Origin: Bradyrhizobium macuxiense
GTDB lineage: Bacteria > Pseudomonadota > Alphaproteobacteria > Rhizobiales > Xanthobacteraceae
Assembly (NCBI RefSeq): GCF_007993935.1
Contig: NZ_VITY01000001.1
Span: 744,001-808,000, forward strand
DNA length: 64,000 bases
Reading direction: 5' to 3'
Every line of letters begins with the position of its first letter. Position 1 is the stretch's first letter. The notes under the pieces were generated by a model, which was not told the origin of the DNA, ran no database searches, and saw only the letters and a list, made by a program, of their open reading frames with translations. Both the position numbers and the translations under genes were made by a program. Shown one piece after another: positions 25,809 through 35,228 of this stretch.

Positions 25809-27560
25809 TCACCCCTCGAACGCCTCCGCCGACGCGCGCGAGGTGCGCGTCACCAGCTTCTCGTCGGGCTCCGGCAGCACCTTGCCGAAATCGCGGAAGC
25901 GGTTGGTGATGGGGTAGCGGCGGTCGCGGCCGAAATTCTTGCGCGTCACCTTCACCCCGGGCGCGGCCTGCCGGCGCTTGTATTCGGCGATGTTGAGCAG
26001 GCGGTCGACGCGCGTCACCACGTCGCGATCGAAGCCGGCCTCGATGATGGTCGCAAGCGGCTCCTCGCGCTCCACCAGCCGCTCGAGGATCGCGTCGAGC
26101 ACCTCGTAGGGCGGTAGCGAATCCTGGTCGGTCTGGTTCTCGCGCAGCTCCGCGGTCGGCGGCCGGACGATGATGTTGACCGGGATCACCTCGCCCGACG
26201 GCCCGAGCGCACCGTCCGGCTTCCAGGCATTGCGCAGGCTCGACAGGCGGAACACCTCGGTCTTGTAGATGTCCTTGATCGGGTTGAAGCCGCCATTCAT
26301 GTCGCCGTACAGCGTGGCGTAGCCGACCGACATTTCCGACTTGTTGCCTGTCGTCACCACCATGGCGCCGGTCTTGTTGGAGATCGCCATCAGCAGCGTG
26401 CCGCGGGCGCGGGCCTGCAAATTCTCCTCGGTGATGTCGCGCTCCATGCCAGCAAACACCGGTGCGAGGATCTTCTCGAACCCGTTCACGGCATCCGCGA
26501 TCGGCAGGATCTCGTAGCGGATGCCGAGCGCGGCGGCGAGCTTGGCGGCATCGTCGAGCGACACCTGCGCGGTGTAGCGGAACGGCAGCATCACGCCGCG
26601 CACCTTGTCGGCTCCGAGCGCATCGACCGCGATCGCCGCGCACAGCGCCGAATCGATGCCGCCGGAGACGCCGAGCAGCACGCCGGGAAAGCCGTTCTTG
26701 CGGACATAGTCGCGCAGGCCGAGCACGCAGGCCGCGTAATCGGCCTTGTCGCCCTCGAGCTGCGCGGTGCTCGGCCCGTTGCAGCGCCAGCCATCCGCCG
26801 TCTTGCGCCAGGTCAGCGTCGTGATGTTCTCCTCGAATGCCGGAAGCTGCGCCGCGACGGAGAGATCGGCGTTCAGCGCGAACGAAGCGCCGTCGAAGAT
26901 CAATTCGTCCTGGCCGCCAACTTCATTCAAATAGACCAGCGGCAGCCCGCTCTCGGTGACCCGCGCCACCACGATAGACAGGCGGAGATCGGCCTTGTCG
27001 CGGGCATAGGGCGAGCCGTTCGGCACCACGAGGATCTCGGCACCGGTCTCGGCGAGACATTCGACGACGTTCTCGTATTCCTCTGACTCCTCGAGCCAGA
27101 TGTCCTCGCAGATCGGCACCCCGATGCGCACGCCGCGCACCGTCACCGGACCCGGCGCCGGGCCGCGCGCGAACAACCGCTTCTCGTCGAACACGCCGTA
27201 ATTCGGCAGATTGGCCTTGAAGCGCAGCGCGGCGATGCGGCCACCGTCGAGCAGCGCGCAGGCATTGTAGAGCTTGCCGTCCTCGACCCAGGGCGTGCCG
27301 ATCAGCATGGCCGGTCCGCCGTCTTTGGTCTCGCGCGCCAGTTCCTCGACCGCGGTGCGGCAGGCCGACTGGAATGCCGGCTTGAGCACCAGATCCTCCG
27401 GCGGATAGCCGGCGAGGAACAGCTCCGAGAGCACCACGAGATCGGCGCCGTCGGCCTTTGCTTTCTCGCGCGCGGCACGCGCTTTCGCGGCGTTGCCGGT
27501 GACGTCACCGACCGTCGGATTGAGTTGCGCCAGGGTGATCTTGATCTGTTGTTCGCTCAT
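25809..27560 (-). CDS. nadE: Glutamine-dependent NAD+ synthetase
   Basis: Last step of NAD synthesis, amidating nicotinic acid adenine dinucleotide. The 583-residue protein has two domains. An N-terminal nitrilase-type glutaminase carries Glu46 in VVLSELFLAGYP, Lys in FKANLPNYGVFDE and Cys in VPICEDIW. A C-terminal ATP-pyrophosphatase synthetase domain carries the loop LLGVSGGIDSAL. ATG 27560 begins MSEQQIKITLAQLNP, the usual N-terminus. Convergent with DUF2865. Confidence 0.95.
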   Translation of the reverse strand: MSEQQIKITLAQLNPTVGDVTGNAAKARAAREKAKADGADLVVLSELFLAGYPPEDLVLKPAFQSACRTAVEELARETKDGGPAMLIGTPWVEDGKLYNACALLDGGRIAALRFKANLPNYGVFDEKRLFARGPAPGPVTVRGVRIGVPICEDIWLEESEEYENVVECLAETGAEILVVPNGSPYARDKADLRLSIVVARVTESGLPLVYLNEVGGQDELIFDGASFALNADLSVAAQLPAFEENITTLTWRKTADGWRCNGPSTAQLEGDKADYAACVLGLRDYVRKNGFPGVLLGVSGGIDSALCAAIAVDALGADKVRGVMLPFRYTAQVSLDDAAKLAAALGIRYEILPIADAVNGFEKILAPVFAGMERDITEENLQARARGTLLMAISNKTGAMVVTTGNKSEMSVGYATLYGDMNGGFNPIKDIYKTEVFRLSSLRNAWKPDGALGPSGEVIPVNIIVRPPTAELRENQTDQDSLPPYEVLDAILERLVEREEPLATIIEAGFDRDVVTRVDRLLNIAEYKRRQAAPGVKVTRKNFGRDRRYPITNRFRDFGKVLPEPDEKLVTRTSRASAEAFEG

Positions 27561-27644
27561 AGCTTTATGTTGTCCCGCACAAGGGCAAACTTCAATGGTC
27601 GTCCGGTCATGGTGCGATTGCAGAAATCGCACTGGGATCCCTGG

Positions 27645-28790
27645 TCAGGGTGCAAGTTCTGCCCTCACCTCGCCGAGCAGCGCCAGACCACCCAGCCGGC
27701 CCAATTCGTCCGAACATTTCGCGCTCTTGCCGTAGCAGCAGAATGCGACGGTGACCCGTTCGGACAGCCGCCCGATGCAAGGCAAGCCGGTGTCGCCAAA
27801 GGTGGTCATGCAGGGCACGACGCGGCGTTCCTCGAACTTGAGGTCACGGATGCGATCGAGGATCTGCGCTTGCAGATGATCCGCGACATCGATCGATCCG
27901 CCCGACCGGAACCAATCCTTGATGTCAGCCTCGCCCTCGAGCGGAAGATCGACCGGATCACCGCCGAGCTTCAACCAGGTCCGGCCGTCCGGATATGGGA
28001 TCGGCGGCAGGATATAGGGATTGTCGCCCTTCGGCCCGAGGCAACGCATCGACGGCATTCCAGTCAGGCGCCGAACCTCCGCCGCATCAAGCCGGAACAG
28101 CGCCGCGGTCCGCGCATAGACCGTAAAGCCCAATGACCGGCCGAGCAGCGATTGGGTATGCCCGCCGGCCGCGACGAGGACACGCTCGGCCTCGACATTG
28201 CCCGATCGGGTCCGGATCGTCACACCGGAAGCGGTCTCCGAAATCCCGAGTGCGGCCTCGTCGATGATCCGCGCCCCCGCGCGCTCCGCCGCGATGGTCT
28301 GCGCCCGGACCAGGCGGCGCGGTGAGATATATCCGGCATCGCGCGGCTCGAAATAGCCCAGCATTCCGGCGGTTGATTTCAGGAATGGAAACCGCTCGGC
28401 GAGCCCCGCATCCTGATAGGCTTCACAGCAGATCGCCTCGTCGGCGCAGACCTCGCCGACCGAGGCGACGTCAGTGGTTTCGCGATGGCCGACGTGAAGC
28501 GCGCCGGCTTCACGGTAGAACGCGACTCCGCTTTCCGCCGCAATCTCGCCGTAGCGCGCAATCGCCGCGCGGTTCATCTGCCGCCAGAAGGCTTGCGGAT
28601 CGTAAGTCCGCGTGATGCGGCCCTCGTCATAGTGGCTGCCGAACACGCCGTCGTGGCTCGAAAAATCGGCCGGCTCACCGGGCCCGATCAGCGCAACCTC
28701 GTGGCCCATCTTGCTGAGGTGCCGCGCGGCCGCCGCCCCGATCAGACCACGCCCGATCACCGCAAGCTTGATCGGCTTTTTGACGCTCAC
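27645..28790 (-). CDS. FAD-dependent oxidoreductase, sarcosine-oxidase/MTOX type
   Basis: DAO-fold flavoprotein of 381 residues. The dinucleotide-binding motif VIGRGLIGAAAARHL is at the N-terminus. In the C-terminal part VVPCMTTFGDTGLP aligns by eye with the monomeric sarcosine oxidase segment that carries the covalently flavinylated Cys, and CCYGKSAKCSDEL with its GHGFK oxygen-activation site. A covalent FAD and oxidation of an N-methyl or secondary amino acid are therefore likely, though the substrate is unknown. The stop of dgkA lies only 2 bases before its start. Confidence 0.85.
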   Translation of the reverse strand: MSVKKPIKLAVIGRGLIGAAAARHLSKMGHEVALIGPGEPADFSSHDGVFGSHYDEGRITRTYDPQAFWRQMNRAAIARYGEIAAESGVAFYREAGALHVGHRETTDVASVGEVCADEAICCEAYQDAGLAERFPFLKSTAGMLGYFEPRDAGYISPRRLVRAQTIAAERAGARIIDEAALGISETASGVTIRTRSGNVEAERVLVAAGGHTQSLLGRSLGFTVYARTAALFRLDAAEVRRLTGMPSMRCLGPKGDNPYILPPIPYPDGRTWLKLGGDPVDLPLEGEADIKDWFRSGGSIDVADHLQAQILDRIRDLKFEERRVVPCMTTFGDTGLPCIGRLSERVTVAFCCYGKSAKCSDELGRLGGLALLGEVRAELAP

Positions 28791-28792
28791 GG

Positions 28793-29146
28793 TTAGAACG
28801 CGCCCAAGCGCTCGGCGAGTGCGAACAGCCAGAACAGCCCGGCCATCACAAGCGCGACGCCGACGGCGGCGGAGCCCATGTCCTTGACCCGGCCGATCTG
28901 CGGATCGTGATCCATGGTCAGGCGGTCGGCGAGCTTCTCGATCGCGGTGTTGAGCAGCTCGATCACCAGCACCAGCACGACGGTCGCGACCAACTCGACG
29001 CGGCGCATCACGGTGGCGCCGACCAGCCAGGCCAGCGGCACCGACAGCACCAGTGCAACGACCTCCTCGCGGATCGCCTGCTCCGAGCGAATGGCGAATG
29101 CCAGCCCGTTGCGCGAGTTGATGGTGGCTCGCCAGAACCTCAGCAA
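28793..29146 (-). CDS. dgkA: Diacylglycerol kinase (DgkA type)
   Basis: Small integral membrane kinase that phosphorylates diacylglycerol to phosphatidic acid. The protein is 117 residues with three membrane helices. The active-site motif is visible as ELLNTAIEKLADRL, and the N-terminal amphipathic start LRFWRATINSRNGL is typical. It is immediately upstream of the sarcosine-oxidase-like gene. The DAHP synthase gene lies 28 bases upstream, so the three may be one transcript. Confidence 0.93.
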   Translation of the reverse strand: MLRFWRATINSRNGLAFAIRSEQAIREEVVALVLSVPLAWLVGATVMRRVELVATVVLVLVIELLNTAIEKLADRLTMDHDPQIGRVKDMGSAAVGVALVMAGLFWLFALAERLGAF

Positions 29147-29174
29147 GTCACTGCCCTCAAGTCACTGCCCCAAA

Positions 29175-30563
29175 TCACAACCCCGCAGCGGCCGGCATCG
29201 GTTTGACCTTGCCGGCGCGCTCCTGCTTCAAGAGCTCGGCGATCAGGAAGGCCATGTCGATCGACTGTTCGGCGTTGAGACGGGGATCGCAGACCGTGTG
29301 ATAGCGATCGTTGAGGTCCTCATCGGTGATGGCGCGCGCGCCGCCGATGCATTCGGTGACGTCCTGCCCGGTCATCTCCAGATGCACGCCGCCGGCATGG
29401 GTGCCTTCCGCCGCATGGATCTGGAAGAACGCCTTCACCTCCGACAGCACGCGGTCGAACGGCCGCGTCTTGTAGCCCGTGGTCGAGGTGATGGTGTTGC
29501 CGTGCATCGGATCGCACGACCAGACCACGACGCGGCCCTCGCGCTGCACGGCCCGGATCAGGCCGGGCAGATGGTCGCCGACCTTGTCGGCGCCGAACCG
29601 GTTGATCAGGGTCAGGCGGCCCGGCTCGTTATCGGGATTGAGGATGTCGATCAGCTTCAGCAGCTCGTCCGGCTTCAGCGACGGGCCGCATTTCAGGCCG
29701 ATCGGATTCTTGATGCCGCGGAAATATTCGACATGGCCGTGGTCGAGCTGGCGGGTGCGGTCGCCGATCCAGATCATGTGGCCGGAGGTCGCGTACCAGT
29801 CGCCGGTGGTGGAATCGACCCTCGTCATCGCCTGCTCGTAACCGAGCAGCAGTGCCTCGTGGCTGGTATAGAAATCGGTGGCGCGCAGCTCCGGATGGCT
29901 CTCGAGATCGAGGCCGCAGGCGCGCATGAAGTTCAGCGCATCCGAGATGCGGTCGGCGAGCTCCTTGTAGCGGCGGGACTGCGGCGAATCCTTCAGGAAG
30001 CCGAGCATCCATTGATGCACGCTGCCGAGATTGGCGAAGCCGCCGGTGGCAAACGCGCGCAGCAGGTTCAGCGTCGCCGCGGATTGGCGGTACGCCATCA
30101 ACTGGCGCTGCGGATCGGGGATGCGCGCCTCCGCGGTGAAGGCGATGTCGTTGACGATGTCGCCGCGATAGCTCGGCAGCTCGACGTCGCCCTGCTTCTC
30201 GGTCGGCGACGAGCGCGGTTTTGCAAACTGCCCGGCGATGCGGCCGACCTTCACCACCGGCAGCGCGCCGGCATAGGTCATGACCACCGCCATCTGCAGC
30301 AGCACGCGGAAGAAGTCGCGGATGTTGTTGGCGCCGTGCTCGGCAAAGCTCTCGGCGCAGTCGCCGCCCTGCAGCAGGAAAGCCTCGCCGGCCGAGACCC
30401 GGCCGAGCGCCTTCTTCAGGCTGCGCGCCTCGCCCGCGAACACCAGCGGCGGAAAGGTCGCCAGCTGGGCCTCGACATCGGCCAATGCCTTGGCATCGGG
30501 ATAATCGGGCACCTGCAGCACCTTCTTGGCGCGCCAGCTATCGGGTGTCCACCGCTCGGACAT
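29175..30563 (-). CDS. Class II DAHP synthase (3-deoxy-7-phosphoheptulonate synthase)
   Basis: First step of the shikimate pathway, condensing phosphoenolpyruvate and erythrose 4-phosphate. The 462-residue protein is the plant-like type II form. It begins [18 protein letters not shown] and contains [32 protein letters not shown] sequence (here [16 protein letters not shown]), [10 protein letters not shown] and [15 protein letters not shown], which carry metal and substrate ligands. No fused chorismate mutase is present. Confidence 0.95.
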   Translation of the reverse strand: MSERWTPDSWRAKKVLQVPDYPDAKALADVEAQLATFPPLVFAGEARSLKKALGRVSAGEAFLLQGGDCAESFAEHGANNIRDFFRVLLQMAVVMTYAGALPVVKVGRIAGQFAKPRSSPTEKQGDVELPSYRGDIVNDIAFTAEARIPDPQRQLMAYRQSAATLNLLRAFATGGFANLGSVHQWMLGFLKDSPQSRRYKELADRISDALNFMRACGLDLESHPELRATDFYTSHEALLLGYEQAMTRVDSTTGDWYATSGHMIWIGDRTRQLDHGHVEYFRGIKNPIGLKCGPSLKPDELLKLIDILNPDNEPGRLTLINRFGADKVGDHLPGLIRAVQREGRVVVWSCDPMHGNTITSTTGYKTRPFDRVLSEVKAFFQIHAAEGTHAGGVHLEMTGQDVTECIGGARAITDEDLNDRYHTVCDPRLNAEQSIDMAFLIAELLKQERAGKVKPMPAAAGL

Positions 30564-30715
30564 GAGGTCAACTCCTGAGCAAAAACCGCGACTTAATCGC
30601 GGGCCTACGGAAAGCCCGGCTTATACACAGGGCGCCGGTCTCCCGCTAGAAGGATTCCTGCAACTCCGTCAAGCCCTTGCAAGAAAATCCGAATTCGCAT
30701 TTGGTAGAGCATAGC

Positions 30716-31642
30716 ATGAATGCCGGGGAAATCGCCGTGGCCGCCGCCGCGCTGGACGACGTTTTTAGCGACGACATCGTCGTGCCGGCCGCGGACGGCT
30801 ATCCGCTCGCAGCGACGCTGTTCCTGCCCCGCGGCAAAAAGCGCCATGCCGTCCTGATCAACTCGGCGACCGCCGTGCCCCGCAAGGTCTATCGCGGCTT
30901 TGCCGGCTATCTCGCCCGCCGCGGCGCGGCGGTCTTGACCTACGACTACCGCGGCACCGGCGACTCCAGACCGATGGCGGCGACCGGCCGGAACAAGCAG
31001 AAGTCGCTGGCCGGCTTCAAGGCCACGATGGCGGATTGGGCCGCGCTCGACACCACCGCCGCCGTGCGCTGGATGCGCGAGCGCTACCGCGAGCTGCCCT
31101 TTGCCTATGTCGGCCACTCCTTCGGCGGCCAGGCGCTCGGGCTGTTGCCGAACAATGCCGAGATCCCGCGCGCGCTGCTGATCGCCTCGCAGGCCGCGCA
31201 TTGGAAGCTGATGGCCTCGCCCGAGCGCTACCGCGTCGTCGCCTTCATGAACGGCATCGGGCTGCCGCTGGCGCGCACGCTCGGCTATGTGCCGGGCTGG
31301 GCCGGTCTCGGCATGGACCTGCCGCGCGGCGTGTTCGAGCAATGGCGCGGCTGGGTGATGCGCGAGCGCTATCTGCTCGACGATCCGGCACTTGCTGCGC
31401 GCGAAAATTTTCCGAACTTCAAGGGCAAGCTCCGCGCACTCACCATCACCGACGACACCTGGGCGACGCGGCCCGCGGTCGAGCTGCTGTGCTCCGCGTT
31501 CACGTCGATCACACCGGAGATCATCTCGATCCGTCCTGCGGACGCCGGCGCGAAGGCGATCGGCCATTTCGGCTTCTTCCGCAGCGAACACCGCGAGGCC
31601 CTCTGGCGCGGCGCTGCGGAGTGGCTCGAGGCGGAGGGTTAG
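30716..31642 (+). CDS. Alpha/beta hydrolase
   Basis: Alpha/beta-hydrolase of 308 residues (COG4757-like). It has the HGG-like region YDYRGTGDSRP, the nucleophile elbow GHSFGG at about 136-141, and a late candidate His in AIGHFGFFR. No signal peptide is visible, so it is cytoplasmic. The start at 30716 (MNAGEIAVAAA) is preferred over an upstream TTG at 30677. Substrate unknown. It is divergent from the DAHP synthase gene. Confidence 0.87.
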   Translation: MNAGEIAVAAAALDDVFSDDIVVPAADGYPLAATLFLPRGKKRHAVLINSATAVPRKVYRGFAGYLARRGAAVLTYDYRGTGDSRPMAATGRNKQKSLAGFKATMADWAALDTTAAVRWMRERYRELPFAYVGHSFGGQALGLLPNNAEIPRALLIASQAAHWKLMASPERYRVVAFMNGIGLPLARTLGYVPGWAGLGMDLPRGVFEQWRGWVMRERYLLDDPALAARENFPNFKGKLRALTITDDTWATRPAVELLCSAFTSITPEIISIRPADAGAKAIGHFGFFRSEHREALWRGAAEWLEAEG

Positions 31643-31658
31643 ACGCAGCACTCTCCAC

Positions 31659-31795
31659 TGTCGTCCCTGCGAACGCAGGGACCCATACGCCGCGGATGTT
31701 GTGGACGGGACTCGTCGTTCCAGCATCACGTAGTTCCAGCATCGCGCACCAATCAGCGTTGGTGGTTATGGGTCCCTGCGTCCGCAGGGACGACA
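31659..31795. repeat. Long palindromic element, TGTCGTCCCTGCG...CGCAGGGACGACA
   Basis: Outer arms TGTCGTCCCTGCGAACGCAG and the complementary ending CTGCGTCCGCAGGGACGACA enclose about 90 bases with partial internal pairing (GTTCCAGCATC occurs twice). Each arm also forms its own small hairpin (CCCTGCGAACGCAGGG, CCCTGCGTCCGCAGGG). Non-coding and just after the hydrolase stop. Confidence 0.75.
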
Positions 31796-31919
31796 CCGAG
31801 TATGTTGCGCGGCCGGTGGGCATGCCTTCGCATTCTCGCGACATGAATCGCTCGAGCTTGGCAGCATCCACCCAACTGTCGTTGATCGTAGCACAGATCG
31901 TTGGAACATCGACCCGGCC

Positions 31920-32273
31920 TCACACCACCTTCCGCGCCGCCGCCGTCGCCGCATCCCCCGTGTTCGGCGTCCCCGTCGGCTCGATCAGCAACAGATGCAC
32001 CTCTTCCCGCGCGACGGGGCGGTGCTCGACGCCCTTCGGCACGATGTACATCTGGCCTTGCCTCAGCGTGACGGTGCGGTCGCGCAGCTCGATGTCGAGC
32101 ACGCCTTTCAGCACCAGGAAGAAGTCGTCGGTGTCGTCGTGCTTGTGCCAGACGAACTCGCCCTGCACCTTCACCACCATCACGTCGCAGGCGTTGAATT
32201 GCGTCACGGTGCGCGGCGACCAGTGATCGGCGAATGTCGACAGTTTCTGCGAGAGATCGATCGCGTCGCTCAT
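31920..32273 (-). CDS. Cupin domain protein
   Basis: Cytoplasmic single cupin of 117 residues. Motif 1 is visible as EFVWHKHDDTDDFFLVLKG and motif 2 as MYIVPKGVEHRPVA, giving the His/Glu/His metal set typical of mannose-6-phosphate-isomerase-like cupins. GGAGG precedes ATG 32273 at good spacing. No substrate can be assigned. It has no signal peptide, unlike the cupin at 9.9-10.3 kb. Confidence 0.88.
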   Translation of the reverse strand: MSDAIDLSQKLSTFADHWSPRTVTQFNACDVMVVKVQGEFVWHKHDDTDDFFLVLKGVLDIELRDRTVTLRQGQMYIVPKGVEHRPVAREEVHLLLIEPTGTPNTGDAATAAARKVV

Positions 32274-32330
32274 GATGCCTCCGGGTCCTGGCCGGCTTGC
32301 CGGGCTCGTTAGCTCAGCGGCGCGACGCAC

Positions 32331-32540
32331 TCAATGCACGCCCCTCAACTTCGCCGGATACGGTGCCGGCTCGTTGTGCCCGTTGATATCGCAATGCGCT
32401 TCGCCGTTGGCGGCCTTGCGCTCCAGCAGTTCCCGTTCGGCCTTGTACCAGAGCTGATCCATCTGGCCTCGCGGCTCTCCGGCGTCCTTCCACAGCTCGT
32501 AGGCGCGGGTCCGGATCTCCTGCTCGGTGGGACCTCTCAT
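32331..32540 (-). CDS. DUF2934 domain-containing small protein
   Basis: Protein of 69 residues carrying the DUF2934 motif TEQEIRTRAYELWKDAGEP followed by WYKAERELLER. This short domain is common in Rhizobiales and other soil proteobacteria and its role is unknown. ATG 32540 follows AGGGAG; a TTG five codons upstream is less likely. It lies 57 bases upstream of the cupin gene on the same strand. Confidence 0.85.
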   Translation of the reverse strand: MRGPTEQEIRTRAYELWKDAGEPRGQMDQLWYKAERELLERKAANGEAHCDINGHNEPAPYPAKLRGVH

Positions 32541-32774
32541 GGGCGGCTCCCTCAATTTGAGACATCAAACTGTTTGAGAGTGGAACAGCCAGCATAGCGC
32601 ATGGTTCCAAGGCGCGCGAGATGCCGCACCGCCAGCGGCACGCGCCATCTGTGCACAAGCCCATGGCACGAGCCATTCGCCGGTAACCGGACCCGATTTG
32701 AGCGGCCCAAAGAAAGGCCCCAGCAAGGGGGGCACAGGCTGAGGCCAAAGTCACTCACCAATGAAGTCGAAGCG

Positions 32775-32882
32775 TCACGCGATCAGCAGCCAGGCAACGC
32801 TGACGATGAGCGCGATGAACGACACCCCGGCAAAGCCGAGGAAGCCGTAGTCCAAATTGTCCATGTGATCCGGTCCGGACAT
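32775..32882 (-). CDS. Putative 35-residue small membrane protein
   Basis: A short frame encoding MSGPDHMDNLDYGFLG followed by one strongly hydrophobic helix (VSFIALIVSVAWLLIA) that ends at the stop. The polar acidic N-terminus plus a single C-terminal helix is the usual form of bacterial small transmembrane proteins. No convincing ribosome-binding site is seen; the second Met is an alternative start. Without comparative data this is a candidate only. Confidence 0.4.
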   Translation of the reverse strand: MSGPDHMDNLDYGFLGFAGVSFIALIVSVAWLLIA

Positions 32883-33199
32883 GCCCGCAGCCTGAGCCCG
32901 GGCAGGCGCGGCCGCATTCACATATGCATGTCAGCAAGGGTGCCCTAATTTCTCCTGCGGCAACACGAACGGCCGCAGGGTGGCTCTCCTCAATGCGCTC
33001 CATGGTGCGGCGGCAAGCTACCCCTTCAGAGGTATGAAACCTTTGCGGCTTCACGCAGACAAACCCTCATCAGGATTTTGCCACGACCCTCCTGGGGCTA
33101 GAGACAGCGCCGCTCGCAGGTATTTTAAGCGGGCGGCGTTGGGCTGTCAGGCAGGCCTCACCCGATCGGGCACCGGGGCCAGCCTACGGACGCGCGCCC
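32883..33199. other. Gene-poor stretch, nothing recognised
   Basis: About 317 bases between the candidate small membrane protein and the glutathione reductase stop. No credible coding frame, repeat, RNA or strong hairpin was seen. It has a slightly lower GC content around 33040-33130. Confidence 0.5.
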
Positions 33200-34585
33200 T
33201 TACTCGGCCGCCTGGCGCACGTGGCGCGCGGTCGGGGTGCGCATCGTCACCAGCTCTTCGGACGCGGTCGGATGCAGCGCGATGGTGGCGTCGAAGTCGG
33301 CTTTGGTCGCCTTCATCTTCACGGCGATCGCAACGGCCTGGGTGATCTCGGCGGCGGCATCGCCGACGATGTGGCAGCCGAGCACGCGGTCGCTCGCGCC
33401 GTCGACCACGAGCTTCATCAGCACGCGGGTGTCGCGGCCGGACATCGTCGCCTTGATCGGGCGGAAATCGGCCTTGTAGATGTCGACATGGGCAAACTGC
33501 GCCCGCGCCTCTTGCTCCGTGAGGCCGACGGTGCCGACCTCGGGCTGCGAGAACACCGCGGTCGGGATCGTCGCATGGTCAACCTGCACGGGACGCTTGC
33601 CGAACACGGTGTCGGCGAAGGCATGGCCTTCGCGGATCGCGACCGGGGTCAGATTGGTGCGGTGGGTGACGTCGCCGACCGCATAGATGTTGTCGACCGA
33701 GGTCTTCGACCAGCCGTCGACCTGGATGCCGCCATTGGCGGGATTGATGGCGACGCCCGCGGTCTCGAGTCCGAGATTGGCGACATTGGGATGCCGGCCG
33801 ATCGCGAACATCACCTGGTCGGCGGCAATGCTCGAGCCGCTGGACAGATGCGCGGTGAAATCACGGCCGTGCTTGTCGACCTTGGTCACCGTGCAGCCGG
33901 TGATGATGGTGATGCCGCGCTTTTCCATCTCGGCCCGGACATGCTTGCGCACGTCCTCGTCGAAGCCGCGCAGGATGTTATCGCCGCGGTAAATCACGGA
34001 CACGTCGGAGCCGAAGCCCGCGAAGATGCCGGCGAATTCCAGCGCGATGTAGCCGCCGCCCTGGATCACGATCCGCTTCGGCAGCTCCTTCAGATGAAAC
34101 GCCTCGTTGGAGGAGATCACGTGCTCGATGCCGGGAACGGCCGGCCCGTGATTGGGCGCGCCGCCGGTCGCGATCAGGATGTACTTCGCCGTCACCTTCT
34201 CGCCGGTGGCGAGGCGGAGCGTGTGGGCATCCTCCAGCACCGCGCGGGTCTTGACAATCTTGGCGCCCGACTTCTCGACATTGGTGGTGTAGGCGCCCTC
34301 GAGCCGGGCGATCTCCTTGTCCTTGTTGGCGACGAGGGTAGCCCAGTCGAACGAGACCTGGCCGATGCTCCAGCCGAAGCCGGCCGCATCCTCGATCTCC
34401 TGGTGGACGTGGCTGCCGATCACGAACAGCTTCTTCGGCACGCAGCCGCGGATCACGCAGGTGCCGCCCATCCGGTACTCTTCGGCGACCATGACCTTCG
34501 CGCCGTAATTGGCGGCGATGCGGGCGGCACGGACGCCGCCCGAACCACCACCGATGACAAACAGGTCGACGTCAAACTCGGCCAT
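33200..34585 (-). CDS. gor: Glutathione-disulfide reductase
   Basis: NADPH-dependent flavoprotein reducing glutathione disulfide. The 461-residue protein starts with the FAD motif IGGGSGGVRAARIAA. The redox-active disulfide is Cys43 and Cys48 in GGTCVIRGCVPKKL, and NAD(P) binding is in VIQGGGYIALEFAGIF. The active-site His-Glu dyad of the partner subunit is HPTASEE near the C-terminus. The VIRGC spacing identifies the GR branch rather than lipoamide dehydrogenase. Confidence 0.94.
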   Translation of the reverse strand: MAEFDVDLFVIGGGSGGVRAARIAANYGAKVMVAEEYRMGGTCVIRGCVPKKLFVIGSHVHQEIEDAAGFGWSIGQVSFDWATLVANKDKEIARLEGAYTTNVEKSGAKIVKTRAVLEDAHTLRLATGEKVTAKYILIATGGAPNHGPAVPGIEHVISSNEAFHLKELPKRIVIQGGGYIALEFAGIFAGFGSDVSVIYRGDNILRGFDEDVRKHVRAEMEKRGITIITGCTVTKVDKHGRDFTAHLSSGSSIAADQVMFAIGRHPNVANLGLETAGVAINPANGGIQVDGWSKTSVDNIYAVGDVTHRTNLTPVAIREGHAFADTVFGKRPVQVDHATIPTAVFSQPEVGTVGLTEQEARAQFAHVDIYKADFRPIKATMSGRDTRVLMKLVVDGASDRVLGCHIVGDAAAEITQAVAIAVKMKATKADFDATIALHPTASEELVTMRTPTARHVRQAAE

Positions 34586-34601
34586 GGGTACCTCTCTCTT
34601 C

Positions 34602-34629
34602 GACCTCGCCCCGCAAGCGGGGCGAGGTC
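34602..34629. terminator. Strong hairpin between the DUF2059 and gor genes
   Basis: Perfect 13-bp stem GACCTCGCCCCGC / GCGGGGCGAGGTC with a two-base loop. No T-tract follows on the minus strand, so it may be a processing or attenuation structure in the gor leader rather than a classical intrinsic terminator. Confidence 0.5.
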
Positions 34630-34671
34630 ACGCGGAGCGCATCAGTGCGCTCGAAAACGCATTGGATATCC

Positions 34672-35205
34672 TCAGATATCTTTGCCGCGCTTCTTCATCT
34701 CGGCCTTGAACTGGCCGTTGACGATCACGCCGAACTGCTGCGCCCATTGCTGCATATATTGCAGCGAGCCGTTGATTGCAGTGGGCTCCGCGGTCAAAAG
34801 CTTCTGGCCGAGCGGCGTCTTGTAGAACGTCACGAGGTCCTTGAGCTCCTGCTCGGTGAACTCGGCGGCGTAGATCTGCGCCATGCCGTCGCCGATCTCC
34901 TTCTCGCTGCCCGCGAACTGCTTGGCGACGATCACCGCGACCTCGTCGAGATCCTTCTGGTAGTTCAGGTACTGCTGCAGCAGGCCGGTCTTGGTCTTCT
35001 CGATGATTCCCGGAACGGCGCCGGAATACATCACGGCCACGTTCTTCATCGTCAGGATTTCCTTGGCGGCCGCAATCGCCGCGGGGGTCGACTGCTTGAC
35101 CTTCGGCATGGGGGGCAATTGCTGCTGCGCCATGGCCGGCGCCGCCGCGAGCGCCAGTCCAGCCGCCAGGGCCGCTGCCGACAAAAGTCCCGAAAAACGC
35201 TTCAT
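34672..35205 (-). CDS. DUF2059 domain-containing secreted protein
   Basis: Protein of 177 residues with a Sec signal (cleavage after about 26, APAMAQ) and the DUF2059 domain at about 110-165. The domain is seen as MAQIYAAEFTEQELKDLVTFY, then KTPLGQKLL and the tail QYMQQWAQQF. This helical family is periplasmic and uncharacterised. The gene sits between rpiA and gor on the same strand; the gap to rpiA is 23 bases, so the two are likely co-transcribed. Confidence 0.9.
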   Translation of the reverse strand: MKRFSGLLSAAALAAGLALAAAPAMAQQQLPPMPKVKQSTPAAIAAAKEILTMKNVAVMYSGAVPGIIEKTKTGLLQQYLNYQKDLDEVAVIVAKQFAGSEKEIGDGMAQIYAAEFTEQELKDLVTFYKTPLGQKLLTAEPTAINGSLQYMQQWAQQFGVIVNGQFKAEMKKRGKDI

Positions 35206-35228
35206 TCCAAGTCTCCTTGCTTGCGGCG

